Below, in pieces: positions 1-10,735 of a DNA stretch of 26,156 bases. The notes under the pieces are model-generated. The model had not been told where the DNA came from and did not search any database. It saw nothing but the letters and a program-made list of their open reading frames with translations. A program made the translations under genes and the position numbers. Numbering within the stretch: the stretch's first letter is position 1; every line of letters starts with the position of its first letter. The stretch is from Sphaeroforma sirkka (taxonomy: Eukaryota; Opisthokonta; Ichthyosporea; Ichthyophonida), in contig LUCW03002022.1 in assembly GCA_001586965.3 (NCBI GenBank), positions 32,501 to 58,656 on the forward strand. Reading direction: 5' to 3'.

Positions 1-680
1 TCCGTAAATGTGGTGTTGTTGTGATAGTACCACATCACTTATATTGCTGTGTCCCAGAATGCTGTTAGTGCTTGTATACGCGAGGGTGCTGCTTAAGTAG
101 TACCACGTCGTCTACGACATGTTAGGTGTTTGTTCATGTGTAGCTGCGGTAGCATCATTGGTTTTGTGCTGGTGCAATCTTGCTGTTCTTATGGCTGTTG
201 GTATTACATGGCTTAAGTTCTTTTTTTCCATTTAGTGGGACAATGGGAGAGTCCTTTTAATCTATATAGTAGGACAATGAGAGAGTCCTTTTAATCTATA
301 TAGTAGGACAATGGGAGAGTCCTTTTAATCTATATAGTAGGACAATGAGAGAGTCCTTTTAATCTGTATAGTAAGACAATGAGTGAGTTATGTGATTCTA
401 TCATCCGCACACACCTACTCATGCCACGCGCCTAAATATGTAAGCCTGATGCAAACACACTGAATTATACGCTTACACTCGCGGATGCGTACAGCCACAG
501 GAACGACCAGAATGGATTTACAGGTACTTTGTGGAAAGAGTACTGTCTCTGCTTGGCTTAGGCGAACTATCTCGTCAGCAACCGCTCACAACCGCGTCAC
601 CAAAACCTTCCATCTGTAGCTATCCTGTATACGCGCTCCTAATTAAAAGCACGCGTTTACAATGGCATACACAAATACAG
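1..680. other. Region upstream of first recognisable PLD exon; no gene identified
   Basis: Plant PLDs have a conserved block with Cys-Trp-Glu and an Ile-Thr-Gly just before the first exon seen here, but I cannot find it in any frame. The frame of exon 1 stays open back to 531. The piece VYALLIKSTRL near 632-664 vaguely resembles the expected helix, but the next residues do not fit. The region contains a 34-bp minisatellite (235-390) and otherwise looks like intron or 5' flank. Confidence 0.5.
235..390. repeat. 34-bp tandem minisatellite, about 4.6 units
   Basis: The units start at 235, 269, 303, 337 and 371 (partial) and share the core gtaggacaatgagagagtcc followed by ttttaatctatata. Units 1 and 3 read 'aatggga', and units 2 and 4 read 'aatgaga'. 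This suggests a 68-bp higher-order unit. The last partial unit has drifted (gtaagacaatgagtgag). Confidence 0.95.
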
Positions 681-1175
681 GGATGGGCGGTGTGGATTAA
701 CACGGTACTGTGTCGTGGAGAGAGTGATGATTCCACCAGCTTGGGCCAACTTTTACGACAGAAGGCGGCTCAAGGCGTAAAGATTTGTCTGTTGGTGTGG
801 AATGAAAAGACCACTTTGCAGAAAGGAGAGTTTGTGCTGAACGGGATGATGGGCACACACGATGAGGACGTATGTGCTCCCACTCCACACGTGTCTGTGT
901 ACATGTTGTGTATTGCATGTACCTGTATTTCGTTGTCAGTCCTTGTTTGTACTCAGTTCACGATTAAATATAGTATCATATATTTGCCTACGTGTTATGT
1001 ATAGCATGTACCTGTATTTTAGTGCTTGACCAGGTTTGTATATAGCACCATCACAAATGCATGTGCTTGAATTTATATGCAACCCAGAACACAATCATGA
1101 TAGTCTAATGACGATCGTTTAGGTGCTGAAAACCGCTGCGCACTATACATGACATATATATCTGCTTGCAATGCT

Positions 1176-1244
<69 letters not shown>

Positions 1245-4200
1245 AGTTTATCTGTAAATAGCAATATCCGTGTATGGTGCGTAATTTCTTCAGCTTTTGA
1301 ACTACAATGGCGTGTTCTTGTTTATATGAATGATGGATGAGCATGACGCAGAAATGCAGAAAAATTAATCGACTCACATTTCTGCAGAAATGTCTGTGTT
1401 TCTTCTGGTGTGAATGAATACAGGGGAATTTAGAATTAGCTATCCATACGACGTACAAAGTAAGCCCCCACCTACCAGCACTGCAAATTCGTGTGTTGTT
1501 TGAGAGGTAGTCCGAGGGTGTGTGTGCACGCAACCAACAGCTTGGCTTTATCAACGCATTTGAAGGTATCACATAGAATCCCATTCAGGCTTGGTTTCGT
1601 GGATCTGTTCGAATATCATACACCGATACCGACCTGGCAACACAGCAGACATGGGTGGTTCGGATGAGGTGAAGCAGATCGAGGTCTTGAGGACATCAAG
1701 TGTGAGCTACTAACACACTGCGTGCCCTAGGGAACAACTGCGCGCTTTGTTTTTACGTACCATTGGAAACTTTGTTGACGGTGTATCCCATTTACATTCA
1801 TTCGTCAATTTGCTGCTACATATTTCTCCTCATACCACACAATGCTACTAGATTAAACTATACCGCAGACGCGACTGTTTTTGTAAAAGACTTTGGAGCG
1901 GGCCTACGAGTATACCAAGTGCAAGCCAGCCACCTGCTACGCATCTCGGAAAGCGCACGCACACCTTGTTGTATTTTGCGCGCCACAAAAATTCAATCAA
2001 TACGATACAAATATTCACGGATGTGTGTGAAATATAAGGTGTGCAGGTTCTGACGTCTGACACTCAATCATATGACATCCCTCCCACACCACAGACGCGC
2101 GTGTTTTTTGAGGAGGAGTTCGAGGGCTACGAGAATGTCAAGTGCAAGCTAGCCACACGCTACGCATCTCAGGGTGCGCTGACACAGTTTGTGTTCACTC
2201 ATCACCAGAAGTCGGTGATATGTGACAGTCCCTGTGCCGAATATCCCGACAGAAAGCGCACTGTGGCGTTTATGGGTGGTATAGATCTGTGCGATGGTAG
2301 GTACGACACACCCAAGCATCCCATTTATAGGACACTGCAGAGCATTCACAAAGACGACTACCACCAGGTCTGGCCGGGCATTACACAGGAACATGGGCCA
2401 AGGCAACGTAAGTGTGCAGTGTGTGTTAAATTGGGGTGGAGGTGAGTAGCACGGATCTGAGGGCTTTGCTTGTCACTTGCCGCCCCCCAATCAGTCTAAC
2501 AACAGATTCATGTGCATTGTATCACAGAAATGTGCATTGTATCACAGAAATGTGCATTCAATCCGACGACCTAGTACCTAAACTCGAGAAGATACCCCAT
2601 AGTTTAATTCTAGATATATGGGGAGTATGCATTCTCATAGCCTGGTTGTGAGCAGTATGCATATGCTCGTATATGTGATTGTAGCTGGAATAGCTTTACT
2701 TCTTTTTACACCTATGCTCAAATCGCTCAAAAGGATGCATACAGCTGCACATATAAATGGTTTTTGTGGTTTCTTTCATCGCACAGCGTGGCACGATATA
2801 CACAGCAAAGTAGAGGGCCCTGCAGCCCTGATGGTCAAGACAAACTTTGTAGATCGATGGTATGGATATTTATCTCGACACTAGTACTGCAGCCTTTAAG
2901 CAATTGAATGTCACCACCTACAGTTTCGATACTGACAGTTGTTATTCACGTTTTTTGATTCAGGCACGAACAAGGCAGTAAATACCTGGCATTTCTCAAG
3001 GTTAGTATCTATTCGTGTGTGTATATATGTATTTGTAGACGTATTCATACACAGACGGACGTCTGTATGAACTCATAGAATTGAAAGTTGCGGTGGTTGT
3101 ATTTATGGTTATGAAGCACACGATCTATCTACAAAAACTCAACGTCTGTACACAATACATTTGTGTGAGATACTGATATATATATACATGTGTGTGTGTG
3201 AGTGTGTGTGTGTATATATGTATGTATATATGTGTATATGTATATATGTATATATGTATATATGTATATATATATAGGTATTACACACTTCGATCTGGAC
3301 TTATCAATCCTCTTTGTTTGCGTGTGATTAGGTATGGAGAGACGACGATGGGCCCATGTTATCAGAAGAAGAGGAGGGCACACTTTACGCAGAGGATCCG
3401 GAGAGATGGTCAGCTCAACTTTTCAGGAGCATTGATGGCAGCAGTGCTCGTTTCCCCAACCTGAGCTTTGCCGAGCAGTTACAGGAACAGTTACAGGAGA
3501 TTGGCAAGCACCATGTAGAGAATAGCATCCATACAGGTGAGGTTTTAGTACATTTGTATGTGTGTGTTGTATTTGCAATGGTGTGTGTGTGAGTACGTGT
3601 ATGTTCGTAGTAGTCATACACGTGTGCTTGTTTGTATACATGCATACATGAGCTTGAACGGTAACAATAGTCGAAGACAATATCACGGCCTGAGCTATAT
3701 TGAAATTAGTAAGGTGCTATGGCCCGGAGGTTATCGGATGTCACTTAGATTTTAAAATATCATATCTGTACCTGTATACGTGTCGGAAATTGGGCTATAC
3801 CTGTGTGTACAGGGAGGAAATTGTTCTTCTAGAAGCCATGTGATCTGCTGTTCTCATCTCGACGGCAAGCACATCCCTATATTCTATCAATATTGTTCTG
3901 TGTATTCTTTTGTATCAAATGGGAAGGTGGCTTCATAATAATGTACCGTAGCATATCAAATCTCAATCGGCTGCGCACTATAGATTGATGTATCCACACA
4001 GTCGACTTGTACCATAGATTCATATACCCATGGTGTACCTGTTTATGGTTATGGATCGAAGTGTTTTCGTGCTGAAATTGTCGTTTAGTTGCTTTCCAGG
4101 TCTCAATCACTTACGTACCGTAATTTCATACAGCCATGGTACACCACATAAGGCGTGCTGAGCGGTTCATATACATTGAGAATCAGTACTTCATTGGCTC

Positions 4201-7200
4201 CGCTCCACACTGGAATGAGCAACAGAATTCAGGTGCGATAAATCAGGTCCCGGCCGAACTTGCGATTAAAATCTGCCAAAAAATCGCGGCCGGCGAGCGC
4301 TTTGCAGTGTATATCCTCATTCCCCTGTTTTGTGAAGGGTGGCCAGAGGAAGCGGCACCCAATGAAATCATGTTTTATCAGGTAAGAAACGTTTCTGTTC
4401 TGTATAGTATATGAACCTGTCCACATTGATATTCATATACACATTGATATACATGTACACATTGATATCCATCTACACATTGATGTCCAATGCTGTATAC
4501 CGCTATTTAATAAAGTGATCCGTCAGACCTCACCAATTCATTATCGCTCTTCTTTTGGCTTGTTTGTGATTACAGTAGAATAGGGATTTATGTACTGAGA
4601 AGTGTGTGCTGGTCAAATTGAGGTCGAATATCATTGTTCTTTATGACAATGCGATTTGTTTTGGGCATTAGTTGTCTACAGAGTATGAGCGTCGTTTATG
4701 TTTTCTGTGATGAGATTGACCGTCAAAGGCTAAGTTGCTATCACGAGCAGGTATCAAGTCCAAGCTATGTATAGTCATTTGTGTTATTTTCTATGTCAGC
4801 ACGACTACAACACATGCGTAAACCACCCCGTCACTACAGTGATACTTCTCTATACATAAACCTACCTATGAATTTACTCTCACGAACAAACACAGTAGTA
4901 AATACTACATATACATACTTCAGTGTACACAGGTCAGCTTAATTAACACTGCCCACATCACAATATCTACGGCACTCTAGTTTCTGACGTTTGAGTTCAT
5001 GTACAAATGGATTGGTGAGGCTATTCAACGCGCAGGCAGTGACGCACACCCCAAGGACTACTTAAACGTGTTCTGCCTGGGCTGTAGAGAAACAGGTATG
5101 TGCAGATAGTGTGCTATGGTTTTACATTTGCACTTAGTCGCAACCACATACGTCTCAGAGTAGTACACAGGGATAAGAAAGTGTGTGGGCCAGTGAGTAG
5201 AACAGCAAATGTATATGCTTACCCATTCTACGGTTTACGGTAGTCGCTATAAACCCATGCATATCTGTGCGGTAGAACAGCGAATGTATATGCTTATCCT
5301 TTTTACGGTATACGGTAGTCGATATATACCCATGCCTATCTGTGCATAAATTGATCAGACGGATCGCATGCTATGCCCTGCTCCCCAATATCACCCGCTG
5401 TGACCTACCTGGTTGTGCATATACCCATTTTTTTGTTGTGTCGTTGAGTATATAATCTCAATTTTTTTGTGTAGCTTATCTATCCGGAATTTTAATTGTG
5501 CACGTATTGTATATAACAGTTATACTTTCCTGCACATTGTTCTTGTATACATAACTTAGTTGTGCTATCTACGTTTGCGTATGATGTGCGTCGTAGTTGC
5601 GCAAACATCCATTCACAGCTTATATACATGTATATATATTTCGACATTTACAATTATTGCATAATCTGTTGTCTGCTAGCGCGGCTGTGCTCGTTGTGGT
5701 GTTTCGATGGCCTCTCGTTGTGTGATATCCCGAGATCACAACGCTGCTGTTTGTCCGTGCGGTCTACTAATAATAATCTCAAGCCAAGAGGCCCTTACTG
5801 ATACGTGCACATCAATTCTGTACTTATTTTGACTATCGTCTGACTTTGCTGCGTATGAATGCATAAATATGTATGTACATGTTTGCACTTGCGTTTAAAT
5901 GTGTCGACCTGCACTTGTGCATGTACGTATACGTGTATTTATACGTCCACTTCCCTTTGTTCCTGTTCTGTGCCTATGCGTCCATACAGAAGAAGGCTCT
6001 GATCACACGGCAGATTCAAGGAGCTGTCCGCCCGCGAGCCTCCAGGCAAAACTCAACGCATCTCGACGGTACATGGCGTATGTACACTCTAAGATGATGA
6101 TTGTTGATGATGAATACGTCATGGTTGGATCGGCAAACATCAATGAGGTGTGTTCGCTGACGTGTGGTGTTCGGCCACTTCTATCGGCTGTGGAACTCTA
6201 TAGACGTGTACGTCTATGTCAGGAACGAATCGATTTTTTGTTCGTTCCGGTAGATATACAGCGAAAGGTTGTATTTGCACAAGTAACAATGCGAGACTTA
6301 TCACCATTTTAACGACGCAATTTTTGTGACATATAACTGGGAATAGTTAATATACTGTGTTGTGTATACTATACTTCCTGTATATGAGATAGTTTCGTGG
6401 TCCAGGACAACATTGTACTTTGCCCTGCTATGTACTATATTGCCTCTCCCCATTCTGATATGGTGCAGGAATTAGAGCATTGCGATAATGAGCGATTCAC
6501 ATAGTTCAGTATATCTCAGGTTATTCGACATCATGCCGCCTGGCCATGCAGACCCAATTCATTGCCTACCATTCTTTATATTCGAATTAATAGCACCCAT
6601 GGGGTGTTCTCACGACTGAAAGTGATATGTATTGGAACTGGTTGATACCAATTTGTGGTGTTGCTTAGAGCTTCAACTCCCTCGAAGATCTTGCTCACAT
6701 CTCACCACTCTTCTTTTGTATCTGTGTCTACTGTACCATCGCAGCGCTCCTTGGCTGGTGATCGAGATACCGAGCTGTGCATGGGTAAGCATATGTATTC
6801 TATATATCATCTGTATTTTTGAAGCTAGGTACTGTATCTTCAGAAGATTAATGTGTTCAGTGGCGTTTTCATGCTGTCTGCTCCGGATTTGGGCTTTGTA
6901 TTAGGTAGTGTTTAAGCTGTGAATTACACGCACGGGATGTAGAGTCCGATAGCTTGGGCCCATGTTGTGCCTTGTTTGTGCAAAATTCAATCTGCACTAC
7001 CGGAGTGTGGATGCCTACAATATTGAGTTTTCACTTTGTGACGGTACTGTCATACGATCGTACGCCAATATCACGAACTATTTGGTGGAAAGTGTAGATA
7101 TATGTCCTGAAGCATACTCCTAGTTCAAGCTTTCTTGTGTTGTAGGAACGCTGCGACGTCAAAAATGTACCTTACACGTTTTCAATTTCAATACAAATCC

Positions 7201-8729
7201 ATCCGGATAAAACTCAACAATTCAGGATTCAAATAGTTGTTGGGGAAGATAACTTGCAGTTCGCGGTGCCAATTGTGATAGTCATCCCTAACCCCAAGTC
7301 CTCAACTTCTTCCGTTGGTAGGTATGTATCAACCTAACTACCGGAGGAAAGAGAACAATGTGTTACCCAAAGGCGACGTGGCGTGCTTCCGCAAAGCACT
7401 CTGGTGCGAACACGCGAGCTCCGTCGCAGACGAGAGCGATGTGTTAGACCAGCCAGACTCCATGGAGTGTGTGAAGATGATGCGGGTGAGTTTGTTGGCA
7501 TTTACGGGTGTGATTGTACTGTGTCGCACTGACAGTACTTGTTTGTTGGTGTATATGTGTAGTTTGGTGTGGAATCGTGGAAGTTTCTGTTCGTACTGTG
7601 ATAGCAAACGTAGACGTGTGTATTTAGTATCTAGTTTTAGACATATTCTGGTTGCGTGGAAATTGTACTCTATTTTCATTATGATGAACCCACATATGTA
7701 CTAATAGCGATGAGAACGAACACTATATCTGAATCGAGCATCGTCAGCTTGTGATTGCAAGTGATGGTTTCGTGAGCAGTATATTCAAGTGTGCGGTAAC
7801 CCGAAGTAACGGTCAAAATATAGCTCGGTCTTTGTTCTGTACATTGGGTACGTTGGGTCTACGGTACAACAGATTTCTATGGAGATGGCGTGAGTGACAT
7901 GTATCTGTCATTGAGTTGCGTCTACATCTATTCTTAACTTCAAATCTTCTAGTTTTAGGCCTCGCTTATGCAATATTTTTGCTTCGGAGTTTGAAATGGT
8001 ATGCAAAAGAGGTTTATTCAGTCTATCCATTCCAGAGGAAGTGAATAGGATCGTGATGATAGATAAGAAGTTCTCCAACAATTCCAGTATGATAAATTGA
8101 CGACATTGCAAAGCATTCGAATTTGTACATTTATTACTTTGGCATTGCTCGCCTCGATCGTATCTTGCGAGAGCTTAGAAAAGCAACCCAGATTTTATTC
8201 TTGGCATATTCCAGAGAATACTAGGGTGTATTCGTCTGTATGAATCGAATTCGTAATTCTAAGGACGCTCTACAAGTATATACACGCATAAACTTGTTCA
8301 AGAGCATACTTATCGGGCCTTTGGATGCATTCTATCCATTCTCATGCGTACGTTCACATACATTTATGTATGTCATACCAATAAGTGTACCATATCCATC
8401 CGTCTGTGCTTGTGAATGACTTTGTTTTCCTAGAACAACCCTGTATTGGGCTTAAAAGCGCGATGTAAACCCATTTTAGCTTTTGCGACCATTCCTAAGT
8501 ATGTGCACCTACCTACCAACCTCGCTCACAGAAACGCGCCGATGAGAATTGGGCCAATTACAGCGGCGACGAGATTGTAGACATGGAGGAACATCTGATG
8601 ACATACCCATTCAACGTAGCGAGAAATGGAAAAATAGCCATCATTCCTGGCCAGGAAGACTTCCCTGATACGAAGGCCCGGGTGCATGGCAAATGCTCTG
8701 GTACTATGCCTGATATCTTGACCACTTAA
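681..8729 (+). CDS. PLD: Phospholipase D, plant-type (C2-PLD/PLD-alpha-like), 11 exons, 5' end missing
   Basis: Hydrolyses phosphatidylcholine-type lipids to phosphatidic acid and a head group at membranes (family knowledge). Exons: 681-869, 2095-2407, 2787-2859, 2964-3000, 3332-3536, 4134-4381, 4981-5095, 5990-6147, 6745-6784, 7322-7485, 8532-8729. Every intron is GT-AG and the phases join without a break (1740 nt, 579 residues plus TAA). Signatures in order are LLVWNEKT, THDED, HHQKSVICD (first HKD), GGIDLCDGRYDTP, PWHDIHSKVEGPA, AQLFRSIDG, FIYIENQYFIGS, YVHSKMMIVDD (second HKD), GSANINE, FPDTKARVHG, and the C-terminal DILTT, which resembles plant PLD tails. Plant PLDs run to about 800 residues, so roughly 200 residues (C2 domain and start) are absent. 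Exon 1 may extend upstream: the frame stays open to an ATG at 531, but that stretch does not clearly match the family. I therefore start at the acceptor ending at 680. Both catalytic motifs are intact and no coding break is seen, so it is probably functional. The family call is near certain. Confidence 0.93.
1179..1242. repeat. (AT)17(GT)15 compound microsatellite in PLD intron 1
   Basis: An uninterrupted AT run (1179-1212) passes directly into an uninterrupted GT run (1213-1242). Such alternating purine-pyrimidine tracts are length-variable and can adopt cruciform or Z-DNA forms (general knowledge). Its purity suggests recent expansion. Open frames across it on either strand are artefacts of the repeat. 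Confidence 0.97.
1869..1980 (+). pseudogene. Decayed duplicate of the 5' part of PLD exon 2, inside intron 1
   Basis: The stretch beginning at the acceptor-like 'ccgcag' (ends 1868) tracks the real exon 2 start at 2095. Both open with acgcg and a T-run. Later blocks aagtgcaagc, agccacc/agccaca and gctacgcatctc correspond in order, with small indels, over roughly 100 bp. Read in the phase required by exon 1, the copy hits a TAA after five codons, so it cannot encode a substitute exon. It looks like a local tandem duplication about 226 bp upstream of the functional exon. If the retained acceptor were ever used it would act as a premature-stop exon, but that is inference. Confidence 0.75.
2203..2226 (+). 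other. First PLD HKD catalytic motif (HQKSVICD)
   Basis: This is the HxKxxxxD motif in exon 2, with His at 2203-2205, Lys at 2209-2211 and Asp at 2224-2226. In the PLD superfamily this His/Lys pair takes part in the phosphatidyl-enzyme mechanism together with the second motif. It is followed about 50 nt later by the GGIDLCDGRYDTP block typical of eukaryotic C2-PLDs. Confidence 0.93.
2511..2558. repeat. 20-bp tandem repeat in PLD intron 2
   Basis: The unit tgtgcattgtatcacagaaa occurs at 2511-2530 and 2531-2550, with a partial third copy to 2558. The two full units are identical. Confidence 0.95.
3176..3280. repeat. TA/TG microsatellite tract in PLD intron 4
   Basis: This is an impure alternating tract with TG-rich then TATATG-rich segments, including repeated 'tatatatgta' hexamer-like units. 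It lies between exon 4 (ends 3000) and exon 5 (starts 3332) and ends about 50 nt before the acceptor. Confidence 0.93.
4423..4492. repeat. 18-bp tandem repeat, four units, in PLD intron 6
   Basis: The units acattgatattcatatac, acattgatatacatgtac and acattgatatccatctac start at 4423, 4441 and 4459. A shortened fourth unit starts at 4477. Variation is confined to the second half of each unit. The array begins about 40 nt after the donor site of exon 6. Confidence 0.93.
5197..5346. repeat. 75-bp direct tandem duplication in PLD intron 7
   Basis: Unit 1 (5197-5271) and unit 2 (5272-5346) both start gtagaacagc and end ctatctgtgc or a near copy. They differ at a modest number of positions. The duplication lies between exon 7 and exon 8 and has no coding sign. 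Confidence 0.9.
6085..6108 (+). other. Second PLD HKD catalytic motif (HSKMMIVD)
   Basis: This is the HxKxxxxD motif in exon 8, with His at 6085-6087, Lys at 6091-6093 and Asp at 6106-6108. It is followed by GSANIN (6127-6144), the usual downstream signature. Both halves of the active site are therefore present in the gene. Confidence 0.93.
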
Positions 8730-8751
8730 TAGATAATCATCGTAAAGGTTG

Positions 8752-8859
8752 TTTGATTTTTTTATGGATAATTTCTGAGAGTATTCTGTTCGATTTTTGA
8801 TGGCTGGTTTTTGGGAGTATTTAGTTGATTTATTTTTAGGACAGGTTTCTGGGAGTATA
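8752..8859. repeat. Degenerate about 37-bp tandem repeat just after the PLD stop
   Basis: Three T-rich units each start near tt(c)gattttt and end in a ctgggagtat-like block (gagagtat, gggagtat, gggagtat). The array starts about 20 nt after the PLD stop codon, so it probably lies in the 3' UTR or immediate flank. No AATAAA is seen until about 9227. Confidence 0.75.
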
Positions 8860-8977
8860 TCGCATGTATGCTCATTGTTATGTCATGCAAGTTTAGATGG
8901 GTGACCAACATTCAGTACCACGAGACAAGTAAGAGGCCTTATGTTTTTCTATTGAGGTTGGGTCCTTGCCCATTGAT

Positions 8978-9176
8978 GAGGCGAGTTGGCTCACTGCAAT
9001 ATGAAGGACGATCTGACGTGCAAATGTATGCTGCTGACTGGTGGCATTCCACTAAGTATCTAGCAATACATGGGATCGAGGTGAGTCGGCTCATTGCAAT
9101 ATGAGAGAAGGTCTGACGTGTGAATGTATACCGCTGACTGTTGAGATTCCAATACATATCTAACAATGCAAAAGCA
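8978..9176. repeat. 100-bp direct tandem duplication
   Basis: Unit 1 begins gaggcgagttggctcactgc (8978) and unit 2 begins gaggtgagtcggctcattgc (9078), exactly 100 bp apart. Similarity continues through 'caatatga', 'tctgacgtg', 'aatgtat', 'gctgactg' and 'tctarcaatrca'. I judge identity by eye at about 80%. No open frame runs through both units convincingly. Confidence 0.88.
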
Positions 9177-9867
9177 AGAGTGTGATGTGTAACTATAAAA
9201 AAACAGTTATTTCGTCTGTGTAGTCAGAAATAAATTGCGTGATCAAGCGTAGCTAGAACCTCGAGTATCGCTTTACGGCGCGTTGGTTTTAGCGGAAACT
9301 ATCGAATAAAAACTTACTTTAGTAAGTGCAACCATTGCATATGAAATCTAATAGCGTACTTCGGGACTCAAATGGCTTAACAATATGATATCAACCTGTG
9401 CATATAATCTGCACAAGCAAATTCCCAGAGGGTGGAGTGTGTATTGAGACGATTTGCTTGTTGACGTATTTGGCTTAAAGACTATCCAATGAAAGTAAAA
9501 TGTGTCCCAGTGTCACTTATATTGTTTCAAATCGCAATCGATTTTTTAAGGTTGCGTGATGTAGTATATCTAAGGATGTTATTTAACAATGTATTGCATG
9601 TACTCCTATGTAAATGAGGAGGAAGCAGTTTGAACCCAACTGCGAATACCTGCGACCGCTGTAATCAATAACTATATATTTTCACTACTATACGCTCGGA
9701 GGTGAGCACATCTCGATAGCAAACTTTGTCTTTGTTTTAAATTATTGTTACGTTGGACATATCAGTCTACTACCACAACTTATTGAGTTTACGATCTGTT
9801 GGTAGTCAGTACCCAATGCTTCAATACTTGTCGGTGAAGCCAGTTGCCGCCAAAACGTTCACACGCA

Positions 9868-9912
9868 GACCAATGAAATACCTTGACCTTTTACATTTAA
9901 TATTCATTGGTC
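9868..9912. promoter_or_regulatory. Perfect 10-bp inverted repeat containing two opposed CCAAT boxes
   Basis: The arms gaccaatgaa (9868-9877) and ttcattggtc (9903-9912) are exact reverse complements separated by 25 nt. Each arm contains a CCAAT pentamer. It could be a hairpin or an NF-Y-type promoter element. No gene start is evident beside it, so the regulatory reading is speculative. Confidence 0.35.
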
Positions 9913-10555
9913 CACGAGCTGTTCAAAATGTTCAAATCGTTGAACCCGCACGGTGTTATAATATCGAAATGTAATCTTTTCCGAATTATAGTTCAACAAG
10001 AATATCTCCTAATAACATAAATTACTTATTCCACTACAAGGGTGAAAAGGGGTGGTTGTCTGAATGTGATAAGTGCAAAACATCAACAACATACACAAGT
10101 TGCTGCACCTAAAATTTCTCCTATGCAAATGATTCCAGGCAATATCATAGTTATACTGTTTCCAGTTGGAATTGATCTTTTGAAAATAAAACCAAAATAC
10201 ATGATATACGATGAGATGACCGATGATTGCCGAAGCTGTCAATCTATTAAAGTAAACCTTCATGCAAGTTGGAAGTATGTATCGCAAAGCAATACATATT
10301 CATAATACTTTGCCAATACAAGCCTAAGAAGAAATGGACTGAGGATACTATATATCAGATTGGTAAATCAGTTTTCAACAGCAGAAACAAATAAAGACTT
10401 GTAAAAAATTCATTTAGTTTGGATCCTTTTTGTGTAAACAGACAAAGATTAGGCAAAAGAAAATTCAACACCTGAAATAACCAAAACGTGTGATCAATAA
10501 TAATAGTGTCAATAATTAGTTCAAGTCTACAACGCAAGCTCTCTAAATTGTGTTT

Positions 10556-10735
10556 GAAATTAAGTGCCATACATACCACAGAATGTGCGAATGCAAGACA
10601 ACCAATAGACAATGTAATTCATCGGTTCAAATCTACCGTGTGTATAAAATTCAAGTGCCATACCACAAGATGTCAAAAGCGAGGTGATTATAAGCTGTTC
10701 GAATCCGAGTTGATCATTAGACAACAAAGAAATAA
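10556..10735. repeat. Imperfect 90-bp tandem duplication
   Basis: Unit 1 (10556-10645) and unit 2 (10646-10735) share the block aagtgccataccac near their starts and gttcaaatc/gttcgaatcc plus tagacaa-type sequence further on. Identity is modest. The GTTCGAATCC in unit 2 resembles a tRNA B-box, but no cloverleaf or A-box was found. Confidence 0.5.

Noticed and set aside
1073..1584. Minus-strand frames with Thr-His and Ile-Tyr repeats
   Set aside because: They are translations of the AT/GT microsatellite inside a PLD intron, not genes.
3877..4110. A 77-codon minus-strand frame in PLD intron 5
   Set aside because: It lies wholly within an intron on the opposite strand, has no recognisable motif, and is short enough to arise by chance.
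7315..7704. A 129-codon + strand frame as a separate small gene
   Set aside because: Its first part is PLD exon 10. After the donor at 7486 it merely runs on into intron sequence.
10690..10700. tRNA-like B-box GTTCGAATCC
   Set aside because: No A-box, acceptor stem or T-stem pairing could be found around it or around the related site near 10625.
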